A stretch of 64,000 nucleotides of DNA from Nitratireductor sp. B36 (GCF_020833685.1 NZ_JACKZY010000001.1:1004578-1068577), one strand, 5' to 3'; shown: positions 17,832 to 26,102, counted from the first letter of the stretch. Program-made: numbers and translations. The notes: generated from the sequence alone by a model not told the origin.

Positions 17832-18821
17832 TCAATATCGCGAGGCGTCACCGCGCCCACGCCCCTCATCGAGGGGTAAAAACAGATCCTCAGCCTTCAT
17901 CAGCCTACTGCTCAGTCCCTGTTCGAACGAGTAACGCGCCAAAGTCTCGATATTGGTGCGGTTTTGTGGACCCAGGCCGTAGGCCCAGGGGTCTTCGCCA
18001 AGGATCGCTTCCTGCTCTTCCCATGCCTCGCGATACCATGCCAGCGGCACGATGCGCGGATTGAGCATGCGCTGCATCGCCATTCGCCGCGACGCATCAA
18101 ACGCTTTATAGAGATTGATTGCCACCCAGGGATGGCGCTGCACAATCTCGCGCTTCAGCGCCGTGACGTGCATGATCGGAAAAATTCCGGTCCGTTGAAA
18201 ATAAGCAATTTCCTCGGCCTTGTGATCCTTAAACAAACGGCCGACACGGGGGTCGTGGGTCTGAATGGATTTGATGATATCGGGATGAAGCAAGGCATCG
18301 ATCTCGCCCTCGGCGAGCATGTCTTCGATGTTTTTTCCCTCGCTGATCTTGGACAGTTTCAAGCCAGACGGCAGGGAAAGATCCACGTCTTCATCGAGCT
18401 GCGAATACCAATCGATCGACTGGTGAGGAACACCATAATGTTCCTCCAGAATCCCGCGCAACCACAGCGTCGCGGTGACAATATAGGATTTCACGCCAAC
18501 CTTGCGGCCAATTAGATCCTTTGGCTTCCTGATGCCCGAGGCGCTGTTCGTGAAGATAAAACCGTGCCGAAACCGCCTATGGAGAAAAACGGGAATGGCT
18601 TCAAGGTCCTGCCCAGCAGCCTTTGCTGCGATGTAGCCCGAGGCAGAGACTTCTGCGACGTCGAATTCTCTGTTTCGCAGAAACCGCCAGTGGCGTGTGG
18701 TCGAATCCATATTCGTGATGAAGGTGAGATCGATGCCATCCGCCTTCACCAGCCCCTCGCGCAATGGTCTGATGATTTCATAATCGCCGCAGGCCAGGGT
18801 GAGATGTAAATTCTTGGACAT
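17832..18821 (-). CDS. 4,5-dihydroxyphthalate decarboxylase-like protein
   Basis: A 329-aa protein with a periplasmic-binding-protein-like fold but no signal peptide, as expected for the cytoplasmic Pht5/OphC-type 4,5-dihydroxyphthalate decarboxylase family. Family-like features: LTLACGDYEIIRPLREG at the start, VAEVSASGYIAAKAAG, IPVFLHRRFRHGFIF, and IGRKVGVKSYIVTATLWLRGIL. In phthalate pathways this enzyme yields protocatechuate, the substrate of the PcaHG encoded at 1386-2716, which makes the assignment attractive. It follows the third tctC by 60 bases, so uptake and decarboxylation would be co-expressed. No phthalate dioxygenase is in the window. Confidence 0.8.
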   Translation of the reverse strand: MSKNLHLTLACGDYEIIRPLREGLVKADGIDLTFITNMDSTTRHWRFLRNREFDVAEVSASGYIAAKAAGQDLEAIPVFLHRRFRHGFIFTNSASGIRKPKDLIGRKVGVKSYIVTATLWLRGILEEHYGVPHQSIDWYSQLDEDVDLSLPSGLKLSKISEGKNIEDMLAEGEIDALLHPDIIKSIQTHDPRVGRLFKDHKAEEIAYFQRTGIFPIMHVTALKREIVQRHPWVAINLYKAFDASRRMAMQRMLNPRIVPLAWYREAWEEQEAILGEDPWAYGLGPQNRTNIETLARYSFEQGLSSRLMKAEDLFLPLDEGRGRGDASRY

Positions 18822-18881
18822 TCGCTAACTTTCAAACGACATCCCGGCCCCACCCGATTGCTGCGGGGCCGGAAACTGGAA

Positions 18882-19907
18882 TCACGGAGTGAGAATTCCC
18901 TTCACCCGCGCAGCAAGCGCCTCGGTTGTGTTGGCATAAACATCCTCCACGATGGACTGTATCTTCTCACCGTTCAGATAGTTGAGTTCAAGCCCGGCTT
19001 GTTCTGCTTCCTTGACGAAATCCGGGTCAGACAAGGTCGCCTCGAACGCGTCGCGTAGCAGACGAATACGCTCCTGTGGAACATCCGGCGGGGCAAGATA
19101 GGGGCGCCCAAGTGCCTGTCGGGCCAGAATAAGATTGACCAGAGCTTTGTCCTCAGGAGTTTCTATGAGGCTGGACAGGGTCGGTACATCAGGTAGGTCC
19201 GGGTGCGCTGTGCTGCCCATTTGCACGAGGACCTTGATGCGCCCGCTGTCCAGCCATTCCTTTTGCGATGCCACGACACTTGACCACGACCAGCCGCAAC
19301 GACCTTCAACCTCACCATTCTCCATCGCCAGGTTGATAGCGCCGCCGCCGCCATATCCACTGACGATCTCAATCTTCGTTCCAATCACCTCATTCATGAC
19401 ACGGGCAAATTGCTCCCCGTCCGCGGTTGGCCCGTCTCCGCCCATAACCATCCCTCTGGTCATGAGATCATCGAGGCTTCCAATGCCGGACTCAGCCCAG
19501 GCCACACACACGCTGACTTCATCATTGGCGCTGCCAATCCAATTGAATTTGGTCGCATCAAACTGAACCGAGCCGTCGTCCTGACCGGTCAACGCGAAGA
19601 AAGGGACGGCGCGGCTGATCGTGGCGATGGCAGTGCCATCTTTCGGTGCCACGTTGTAAAGCCAGTTTGTAAGCAGCATCGAGCCGGCGCCCTCCATATT
19701 CATGGGGATCACGCTCGGCTCACCAGGCAGATGCTTGCCCAGATGGTTTGCGATCAAGCGGGCGTAAAGATCATAGCCGCCGCCCGGACCGAACCCGATA
19801 TAGAGTTTTACCTCCTCCCCCGCGAAGGTTTCTTCTTGTGAGAATGCCGGCGCTGCCACCGCCCCGATCGTCAGGGAGAGCGCAACGGAACATAGAAGTG
19901 ATTTCAA
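18882..19907 (-). CDS. TctC-type periplasmic substrate-binding protein (third copy)
   Basis: A 341-aa TctC/Bug receptor. The open frame extends to an upstream codon at 20042, but the real start is very probably the TTG at 19907: AAGGAGGAGG stands eight bases before it, and translation from there gives a clean signal peptide (KSLLCSVALSLTIGAVAAPAFSQ). The family opening EEVKLYIGFGPGGGYDLYARL and the block PGEPSVIPMNMEGAGS follow. It is paired with the dihydroxyphthalate decarboxylase-like gene. Two operator candidates lie 56 and 197 bases upstream. No adjacent TctA/B, so it may use the fused permease at 4452-6500. Confidence 0.9.
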   Translation of the reverse strand: MKSLLCSVALSLTIGAVAAPAFSQEETFAGEEVKLYIGFGPGGGYDLYARLIANHLGKHLPGEPSVIPMNMEGAGSMLLTNWLYNVAPKDGTAIATISRAVPFFALTGQDDGSVQFDATKFNWIGSANDEVSVCVAWAESGIGSLDDLMTRGMVMGGDGPTADGEQFARVMNEVIGTKIEIVSGYGGGGAINLAMENGEVEGRCGWSWSSVVASQKEWLDSGRIKVLVQMGSTAHPDLPDVPTLSSLIETPEDKALVNLILARQALGRPYLAPPDVPQERIRLLRDAFEATLSDPDFVKEAEQAGLELNYLNGEKIQSIVEDVYANTTEALAARVKGILTP

Positions 19908-19962
19908 TAGATTTTCCTCCTCCTTGCATGGCTCTTCGGCCATCACGATCTCACTATATACT

Positions 19963-19983
19963 AATCCTATAATACGAGATAGA
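19963..19983. promoter_or_regulatory. IclR-type operator candidate, copy 4
   Basis: Reads AATCCTAT-AAT-ACGAGATA, 56 bases upstream of the TTG start of the third tctC. It is paired with copy 5, 141 bases further upstream. Confidence 0.5.
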
Positions 19984-20103
19984 TATCTAAACCCTTTGGA
20001 GGAATTCTTAGGATTCTGCGTGAGTTTCTGGAATTTTTCCATTAAACATATGTTTTATTTTCGTTTTTTTTGAGCGCACTCTTCGGAAACGAAAGAATGG
20101 CAT

Positions 20104-20124
20104 AATTCCATATTACAAGATTTT
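20104..20124. promoter_or_regulatory. IclR-type operator candidate, copy 5
   Basis: Reads AATTCCAT-ATT-ACAAGATT. It lies in the same 310-base gap (19908-20217) as copy 4. Apart from the two sites and the hairpin at 20130-20174 the gap is AT-rich and shows no gene. Confidence 0.5.
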
Positions 20125-20129
20125 TATAA

Positions 20130-20174
20130 TCTCGCGCCATCGCCATCGAGAGATCGGCTCTCTATGCCGCGAGA
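20130..20174 (-). terminator. Nested hairpin downstream of the dehydrogenase gene
   Basis: An outer stem TCTCGCG/CGCGAGA (20130-20136 with 20168-20174) encloses an inner stem GAGAG/CTCTC (20148-20152 with 20158-20162). On the minus strand it is followed by an AT-rich tail. It probably ends the ThDP-dehydrogenase transcript. Confidence 0.4.
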
Positions 20175-20217
20175 GATGCTGCGGGTTCGCGCTTGAGCTA
20201 TCCGCCACGCCGTGCGC

Positions 20218-21069
20218 CTACGCCCGCGCCTTCCTGATTGAAGGCATAGGAATGCCGTTGCGGATTTTGTACCCCTTGATAACTTCCGAGACCGTGCCGG
20301 CGAGGGGCAAGCTTATGCGCGCATGGTCGGCTTCATCGAGCGCTATGCGCATGTCCTTTTCCGACCAGGGCATCGGCTTTTCTTCGGCTCGCGTCGTGAG
20401 AGACCAATTTTGAGCGCTCGAGAGACAGAGGGCTTCACGCACCTTCTGCGGATCCACCCCCATTTTCTCCACCAGACGCAGCGCCTCGTCATTGGCCGAC
20501 ATGCAGGCCCAAAGGATCATATTGTTGGCCATCTTCGCGACCTGCCCGGCACCAAATCCGCCAAGATGAAAAATATCGCTGGCGAAGGTTTCGAACGCAG
20601 GACGCCATTTTTCGAACAACGCCGTATCCCCACCCCCGAAAAGCAGAACATCCCCGGTTTCCAACGCCGCTTCGCCGCGCGCCGAAGGCAGGTCAATCAA
20701 CCCAACACCGCTCCCCACCAGACGCTGCTCCAGTTCCCACGCATAGCTGGGGGATATGGTCGATCCAATCGCTATATCGACCTCGCCCTTCGCACCCGCC
20801 AGAATACCGTCATCAGAGAACAGAACCGCCTCGACTTCGTTGTCGAACCCGACGAGAATGAGGACGAGGTCGGCAACCCGCCCCACCGCCGCCGGTCCGT
20901 CGAGTACGGTAATTCCGACTTTGGCGGCCTCAGAGCGCGCCGCCTCGACCGGGTCGCATCCGACCACGGCGTAACCCGCCGCAAGGAGATGCCTGCCAAC
21001 AGGCCGCCCCATCTTCCCTAACCCGACGATGCCAATGGTTGTCTGCTTCCCGGTGGCGGCTTGTTTCAT
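20218..21069 (-). CDS. NAD(P)-dependent 3-hydroxyisobutyrate dehydrogenase-family oxidoreductase
   Basis: A 283-aa beta-hydroxyacid dehydrogenase. The N-terminal Rossmann motif is GIVGLGKMGRPVGRHLL (residues 12-28); the catalytic lysine lies in GAGQVAKMANNMI, the usual position between the two domains. The substrate-binding segment reads DLPSARGEAALETGDVLLFGG instead of the usual D-x-P-V-S-G-G pattern, so the substrate probably differs from 3-hydroxyisobutyrate. It might reduce or oxidise a 3-hydroxy acid or semialdehyde made by the ThDP enzyme. It follows the second ThDP gene by 12 bases. Confidence 0.82.
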   Translation of the reverse strand: MKQAATGKQTTIGIVGLGKMGRPVGRHLLAAGYAVVGCDPVEAARSEAAKVGITVLDGPAAVGRVADLVLILVGFDNEVEAVLFSDDGILAGAKGEVDIAIGSTISPSYAWELEQRLVGSGVGLIDLPSARGEAALETGDVLLFGGGDTALFEKWRPAFETFASDIFHLGGFGAGQVAKMANNMILWACMSANDEALRLVEKMGVDPQKVREALCLSSAQNWSLTTRAEEKPMPWSEKDMRIALDEADHARISLPLAGTVSEVIKGYKIRNGIPMPSIRKARA

Positions 21070-21081
21070 TGTCGACCAGCC

Positions 21082-22833
21082 CTAGCGATGCTGCGTGATG
21101 ATGTCGACAAGCGCTGGCCTGCCGGCTTTTACCTCGGCAAGCGCGCGCCGGATTGCCGGACCGACTTCTTGAGGATCATCAATCGGGCCTTCGCCATACA
21201 TCCCCATGGAGCGCGCCAACGCACCGAAATCCGGGTCGGGCCCGAACAGATCCATACCAATATGCGCCCTGGCTTCGTCGGTATTGCGGTCGCGCGCCAC
21301 GGCAATCTGATGGTCCCAGTCATTGTAGTATGCGCGGTTGTTGAACATCACGATCAGGATGGGGATTTCGTATTTTGCGGCAACCCACAGAGCCCCCGCG
21401 TCGAACATCAGGTCGCCGTCAGGTTGAATGTCGACGACAATACGGCCCGTTCCCTTGTGCGCCAGGGCCACGCCCAGTGAAATCCCGATCTGGGTGGCGG
21501 TACCCAGATCAGTGCCGGGATGCTGATGCGGCTTGTCGAAGGTCCAGGTCTTTCGCGCCCATTCTTTCAGGGTATGACCCGAAAGCACCCAGTCTTCATC
21601 CCTGATCGCATCCCAGATTTCCAGCGACAGGCGACCAAGGCTTACCGGAGAGCTATCCCAGTTTTCCCTGGCCTTGTCCTGCCATTCATTCCAAAGCTGC
21701 TGCTGACGCCTTCCCTGCTTCTCTTTGCGCGCGGCAATTCGTGCCTGCGCGGCCGGGTCACGCGCAATGCGCTGTGCACATAGGCGCGTCAATTCAGGGA
21801 TTCCCAATATGGTGTCGCCCAAAGCCCGAATGGAGCAATGCTGCATCCGCCCATAGTCGAACGACCATTTCGAGATGCCCACCTCGGCAATGCCAATTTC
21901 AACCCACTCGCAACTGTCCGGCGCAAGAGGGCGCACAGCGCGTTCCGTCATCACATATTCGCAGGTCTCCTTCTCCCAGTCGCGCATATCGAGCCCGACA
22001 ATGAGATCTGCATTTCGGAACACGGATTTGTCGTAGCTGGCGTTTAATGGATGTCGGTTGGGAAAGTTCAGAGCGCTTTTCGCGTCCCATACGGGCGCAC
22101 CCACTGTTTCAGCGAGCGCGATCATGTTTTCGAACCCACCCTTTTGACGCCCCACATACTGAGCAATCAATACAGGATGCTCAGCCGCCACCAGCTTGTC
22201 GGCGATCGCTTCAAGCGCGCGCGGATCCGGCATCATGGGAGTTGGGGTTCGGGCAGCGTCCGGCGGCGGAAGAGCAACGGGACTTTTGAGTTCCTCTTCC
22301 TGCATGGCCGCATCGTAACACATATAGATCGGCCCCTGGGGCTGCGTTGTCATGATGGAATAGGCCCGCGCGAAGGATTCCGGTACGCCCTCAATCGCCG
22401 TGGGCTGGTAATCCCACTTGGTATAGAGGCGAACGGCATCGCCCTGAACGAGAGCTGTGTGAGTCCAGTCGATCATCGGGCGACGCTCACCTTCATGCAT
22501 CGGTCCCGTCGCGCCCATGATGAAGATCGGCACCCTGTCGATGAAGGCGTAGTAGATCGCCATATTCGAGTGCAGCAATCCGACAAGATTGTGAAGGATA
22601 ACCGCCATCGGCTCGTTCGTTGCCTTGGCATAGCCGTGCGCAATCTGAACAGCTGTTTCCTCGTGCTGGCACAGCATCATGGGAGGTTCATTGTTTCCGT
22701 AATTGATCAGAGAATCGTGCAGACCCCTGAAGCTCGCTCCCGGATTCATGGTGATGAAGGGAAATTCATAACGTTTGATCAAGTCGACGATAACGTCGGA
22801 ATTGTACCCCTTGTATGCCCCTTCATCCGACAT
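21082..22833 (-). CDS. Thiamine diphosphate-dependent enzyme (second paralogue)
   Basis: A 583-aa ThDP enzyme, paralogous to the one at 12355-14157 (shared NPGASFRGLHDSL, HEETAVQIAHGYAKAT and GATGP). The activating glutamate is present in QHEETAV. The ThDP/Mg motif reads PDGDLMFDAG, with VMFNN about 25 residues later: the first glycine of the usual GDG is proline. I placed the start at the ATG at 22833 because GGAGG lies five bases before it; an upstream codon at 22845 is less likely. Two operator candidates lie upstream. It forms a two-gene unit with the dehydrogenase at 20218. The substrate is probably an aromatic 2-oxo acid (inference). Confidence 0.83.
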   Translation of the reverse strand: MSDEGAYKGYNSDVIVDLIKRYEFPFITMNPGASFRGLHDSLINYGNNEPPMMLCQHEETAVQIAHGYAKATNEPMAVILHNLVGLLHSNMAIYYAFIDRVPIFIMGATGPMHEGERRPMIDWTHTALVQGDAVRLYTKWDYQPTAIEGVPESFARAYSIMTTQPQGPIYMCYDAAMQEEELKSPVALPPPDAARTPTPMMPDPRALEAIADKLVAAEHPVLIAQYVGRQKGGFENMIALAETVGAPVWDAKSALNFPNRHPLNASYDKSVFRNADLIVGLDMRDWEKETCEYVMTERAVRPLAPDSCEWVEIGIAEVGISKWSFDYGRMQHCSIRALGDTILGIPELTRLCAQRIARDPAAQARIAARKEKQGRRQQQLWNEWQDKARENWDSSPVSLGRLSLEIWDAIRDEDWVLSGHTLKEWARKTWTFDKPHQHPGTDLGTATQIGISLGVALAHKGTGRIVVDIQPDGDLMFDAGALWVAAKYEIPILIVMFNNRAYYNDWDHQIAVARDRNTDEARAHIGMDLFGPDPDFGALARSMGMYGEGPIDDPQEVGPAIRRALAEVKAGRPALVDIITQHR

Positions 22834-22899
22834 GCCACCCTCCACTTCCTTCAGTTACGGACAACCGCAATACAAAAGAGAGGGCCGCAAGTCAAAAAC

Positions 22900-22920
22900 A
22901 ATCCCGTTTTATGAGATAAT
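22900..22920. promoter_or_regulatory. IclR-type operator candidate, copy 6
   Basis: Reads AATCCCGT-TTT-ATGAGATA, 67 bases upstream of the second ThDP gene. Confidence 0.5.
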
Positions 22921-23009
22921 TATCTCTCTTATCCTCTGCTTCCGCCATACCAGTCGATGAATTTTGAGAAAAAAATCAGTGACTATCCGCTCCGCACGGA
23001 CCGATTGCT

Positions 23010-23030
23010 TATCGCAGAAAATGAGATTTT
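23010..23030. promoter_or_regulatory. IclR-type operator candidate, copy 7
   Basis: Reads TATCGCAG-AAA-ATGAGATT; the right half-site is perfect, the left half weak. It lies 110 bases upstream of copy 6. Confidence 0.4.
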
Positions 23031-23241
23031 ATACTGAACTTCTACAGCTTTGAGGCCAGGCGAATACACCCCGACTGGTTAGCCTTGAAACCGGTGTCCA
23101 TCAGCACTCTCGGTGCACCAACAAGGCCACGGGCCGTTGCGGGACTGGGCGAGTCCCACAGCTTGTTTGCCACATTCAACGCCGATGGAAATCTCGTGGG
23201 TCGCCTGCCCACGCACCGCCATATGCTTCATGCAGCTGCAA
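23031..23241. other. Non-coding boundary between the catabolic island and the phosphonate genes
   Basis: Together with 22834-23030 this makes a gap of about 400 bases. Beyond operator copies 6 and 7 nothing is firm. A 64-codon minus-strand frame (23079-23273) has no recognisable family and overlaps the end of phnF; it could be a gene remnant or chance. Confidence 0.4.
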
Positions 23242-24036
23242 TCAATCATTGATCGCAAAAACCAATTCCACACTCGCCATGGGCCAGCAACCGCGATTGA
23301 ATTCTATCACTTTTCCAGAGGCGTCGCGGTTGATCGAAGTGACGTATTGGACCGGGGTCTGCGGTGAAATCTCAAGAATTTCCGCCTCTTCCTTGCTGGC
23401 AAACCCACCAAGAACGCGTGTTTCGGAGCGGCGATAGTTCTCGATACCGGCGCTGCGGAAGACTGCGCGAACCGAGCCGCTTTCATGGTAGCGCTCTTCG
23501 AAATCGGGAAAACGGGAGATCGGAAACTCTTTGCGCGACACATAGATCGGCGCGCCGTCCAGCTGTCGGAGGCGATGGAGAAATATCACCGGCTCACCAG
23601 GTTCGATTTCGAAGAGATCCGCAGCCTCCGCACTGGCCCTGCCCCGCCCCAGCCACAGGTTTTTTGAGGAGATGCTTCCCCCGTCGACGAGCAGCGATTC
23701 GGCAAACTGCATGTCGTTGCGGATGAGAAAGCGACGCGGGCGCTGTCGCACAAAAATACCCACACCCTTGCGCGCCTGCAGAAGACCCTCGTTCTGATGC
23801 AGTGCCAGCGCGCGCCGCATGGTGATCCTGCTCACGCCGAAAAGATCAGCGAGATACACTTCGCCGGGCAAACGCGAGCCGGGGGGCACCAGCTCCTGCC
23901 GAATGGCATCCGCAAGGCGGTCATAGATCTGCAGCCATATGGGGCGGGCCGATCTCGGTGCGTAGGGCCTGGCCGCGAGCGCTGCAAGTTCCGGGTTTTC
24001 TGCCTTCACCAGATCGCCCGCCAGCAATTCAGCCAC
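23242..24036 (-). CDS. phnF: GntR/HutC-family phosphonate regulator
   Basis: A 264-aa GntR-family repressor. The winged helix has the pattern LPGEVYLADLFGVSRITMRRAL, and the C-terminal UTRA effector domain ends with VQYVTSINRDASGKVIEF. Its position next to phnM and the divergent phnDCE identifies it as PhnF-like. The frame is open to 24102, but the GTG at 24036 gives the usual eight-base overlap with the phnM stop and has an AAAGG ribosome-like site, so I prefer it. Probably co-transcribed with phnM, and autoregulated through the phnM-phnD gap. Confidence 0.82.
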   Translation of the reverse strand: MAELLAGDLVKAENPELAALAARPYAPRSARPIWLQIYDRLADAIRQELVPPGSRLPGEVYLADLFGVSRITMRRALALHQNEGLLQARKGVGIFVRQRPRRFLIRNDMQFAESLLVDGGSISSKNLWLGRGRASAEAADLFEIEPGEPVIFLHRLRQLDGAPIYVSRKEFPISRFPDFEERYHESGSVRAVFRSAGIENYRRSETRVLGGFASKEEAEILEISPQTPVQYVTSINRDASGKVIEFNRGCWPMASVELVFAIND

Positions 24037-25153
24037 GCTCGAAAACCTTTCTGCCTGCAACAAACACGGCACGAATGTCGCGCGTCCTTTGGTCGATGAC
24101 AAGCAGATCTGCCCGCAGGCCCGGGGATATTCGACCGCGATCAGTCAGACCAACAGCTTCCGCGGGGTTGCTCGATACGATTTTCCAAGCCTCTTCCAGT
24201 GGCAGCACACCCTCATCCACGAGCCGGAATGCAGCATGGCGTTGCGCAGGGTAGTAATAGTCGGAAGCGAGTATGGAACAGTGCCCCGAGCGCACCGCTC
24301 CGGTGGCGCACATTGCGCCATTATGACTACCGCCCCGCACCACATTGGGCGCCCCCATCACCACATGCTCCCCGGCTGAGCGTGCGGCCGCGGCCGCCGC
24401 CTCGGTCAGCGGGAATTCGGACACGCTGACGCCCTTGCCGCGCGCCTCGATCCTGTCTTCCACGGTCTCCTCGTCATGGGCGAAAACGGGCGCGTCGTGC
24501 TGAAGCGCACCCTCGCAAATGCGCCTGATCGCGGGCGGCACTTCATTGCGCCGCGCCCACACATCGTCGATGAGCCCCTTAACCTGCCGCGAGGACATCC
24601 CCATGCGCGCAGCCATCCGCTCCAGTTTCGGCGCACCGATTTCCAACGCGCGGTTGGCAGTCGTATGGTCATTGATCGACAAGATATCGCCAGCTCCATT
24701 CTGCAACCATGCCAGAACCTCGTCCACGTGGTCGACGGCGAACGTTTCCCAGCGGATGTTCAAACGTGTGTCGGTGGCAAGGCCGGGCGCATATTCACGA
24801 TGTGCAGAAACGATCTCGCGTGCGCACTCGATGCTGCGCAGGCCCGGTTCCCACGACACGGTGAGACCGTGATAGGCGGTGGTTATTCCATTCGCCAGAA
24901 GCTGTGAGCCTGCTTCGGCAAAAGCCACCCCCGCAGGAAATCTCACACCCGGTCGCGGTTCGATGATCCTCTCGAAAGCATCGCCATGAACATCGATGAT
25001 CCCGGGCAGCACCCAGGCTCCCGATGCGTCCATAGCTCGTGTTGCCTCGCCGCTTTCCCACTGAATGATCCCCTCGGCCAGGTTCAGGCTCCGCACTGCA
25101 AAACCTTCTTCAGTCAGGACCTCGCCACCTGAGATCGTCCATTCGTCCATCAT
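24029..25153 (-). CDS. phnM: Alpha-D-ribose 1-methylphosphonate 5-triphosphate diphosphatase
   Basis: An amidohydrolase-superfamily enzyme of the C-P lyase pathway that removes diphosphate from ribose methylphosphonate triphosphate. The metal site is visible in LPGIIDVHGDAFER; other family blocks are LSINDHTTANR, VFAHDEETVEDRIE, the GAPNVVRGGSHNG loop and ILASDYYYPA. I took the ATG at 25153 (374 aa), close to the usual family length and leaving a 97-base divergent promoter gap before phnD. The C-P lyase core (phnGHIJKL) is absent from the window, so it must be elsewhere or phnM serves another use. Confidence 0.9.
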   Translation of the reverse strand: MMDEWTISGGEVLTEEGFAVRSLNLAEGIIQWESGEATRAMDASGAWVLPGIIDVHGDAFERIIEPRPGVRFPAGVAFAEAGSQLLANGITTAYHGLTVSWEPGLRSIECAREIVSAHREYAPGLATDTRLNIRWETFAVDHVDEVLAWLQNGAGDILSINDHTTANRALEIGAPKLERMAARMGMSSRQVKGLIDDVWARRNEVPPAIRRICEGALQHDAPVFAHDEETVEDRIEARGKGVSVSEFPLTEAAAAAARSAGEHVVMGAPNVVRGGSHNGAMCATGAVRSGHCSILASDYYYPAQRHAAFRLVDEGVLPLEEAWKIVSSNPAEAVGLTDRGRISPGLRADLLVIDQRTRDIRAVFVAGRKVFERG

Positions 25154-25224
25154 GTCGGATACCGCTCTGTTCGTCACGAAAGTGTTATGGGCATCCTCTA
25201 TGAACGCGGTGTGTGACATCCCTG

Positions 25225-25232
25225 TGTATACA
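25225..25232. promoter_or_regulatory. Palindrome in the phnM-phnD gap, PhnF operator candidate
   Basis: TGTATACA is a perfect 8-base palindrome in the divergent gap 25154-25250. GntR/HutC-type repressors often recognise GT-x-TA-x-AC-like sites, so this is a reasonable but short candidate. Confidence 0.3.
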
Positions 25233-25250
25233 GCAATTCTTGGAGAGAAG

Positions 25251-26102
25251 ATGATCCGCTCACTTGCCACCGCCGTCGCTCTGGTGTTCGCCGGGGCCGT
25301 TCAGGCCGCCCCCCTCAAATTCGCGGTAACCGACATTGAGGGTCTGGAAGCACTTCAGCAGGAGTTTGCGCCCTTCGAGGAGGCTCTCGAGGCGGCCTCA
25401 GGACAGGACATTGAATTGCTGCCGGTCAGTTCCCGCACCGCCGCCGTCGAGGCGTTGAAGCAGGGCCAGGTCGATCTCGTTCTAACGGGGCCGGCTGAAT
25501 ATGTCGTCATCGACGGCCTGACGGACGCGGAGATCGTCACGGCCTGGCAGCGCCCCAATTATTATGCGCAGATCGTCGTCATGTCTTCAGGGCCCATCAA
25601 GACCGTTCAGGATCTCAAGGGCAAGACGGTCACATTCGGTTCCGTTGGGTCCACATCCCAGCATCTCGGGCCGGCGCAGGTTCTGGCTGATTTCGGGCTG
25701 GCATACGGCTCGGACTACAAGCCCCAGATCATTTCCCGCAATGTGGCAGCGGAAGCTCTGATACGCGGGGATGTGCAGGCCATCGGGATGAACGAGGGGC
25801 ATCTTTCCTCCATCCGCGAAGCTTTCCCCGACCAGTCCTTCACCGTCATCGCGCGTGGACGCGACCTGCCCAATGATGTGCTTGTGGCGCGGAAGGATGC
25901 CGACCCCGAAGCGATTGCGGCTGTCAAAAAGGCGTTTGTGGAACAGTCCGACAAGCTCATGGCTGCAGTCCTCAAAGGCGACGACAACCAGAAGTACAAG
26001 GGCGGTTTCTTCCTCAACGAGGTGAGTGACAGCGACTACGACTACGTCCGGTCCATGTATGCCACGATCGGTGTCGACAGCAATGCCTTCGTCGGCGAGT
26101 GA
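25251..26102 (+). CDS. phnD: Phosphonate ABC transporter, periplasmic binding protein
   Basis: A 283-aa PhnD-type receptor. A signal peptide (MIRSLATAVALVFAGAVQA) precedes the mature start APLKFAVTDIEGLE. Family blocks seen: LELLPVSSRTAAVEALKQGQ-like region, DLVLTGPAEYVV, LKGKTVTFGSVGSTSQHLGP and the C-terminal YDYVRSMYATIG. The start at 25251 has GGAGAG just before it; the longer frame back to 25065 overlaps phnM and lacks a signal sequence. First gene of phnD-phnC-phnE, divergent from phnMF. Confidence 0.92.
   Translation: MIRSLATAVALVFAGAVQAAPLKFAVTDIEGLEALQQEFAPFEEALEAASGQDIELLPVSSRTAAVEALKQGQVDLVLTGPAEYVVIDGLTDAEIVTAWQRPNYYAQIVVMSSGPIKTVQDLKGKTVTFGSVGSTSQHLGPAQVLADFGLAYGSDYKPQIISRNVAAEALIRGDVQAIGMNEGHLSSIREAFPDQSFTVIARGRDLPNDVLVARKDADPEAIAAVKKAFVEQSDKLMAAVLKGDDNQKYKGGFFLNEVSDSDYDYVRSMYATIGVDSNAFVGE

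Noticed and set aside
23079-23273. 64-codon minus-strand frame in the gap before phnF
   Set aside because: No recognisable domain, overlaps the 3' end of phnF and has no clear ribosome site; kept only as a possible remnant.
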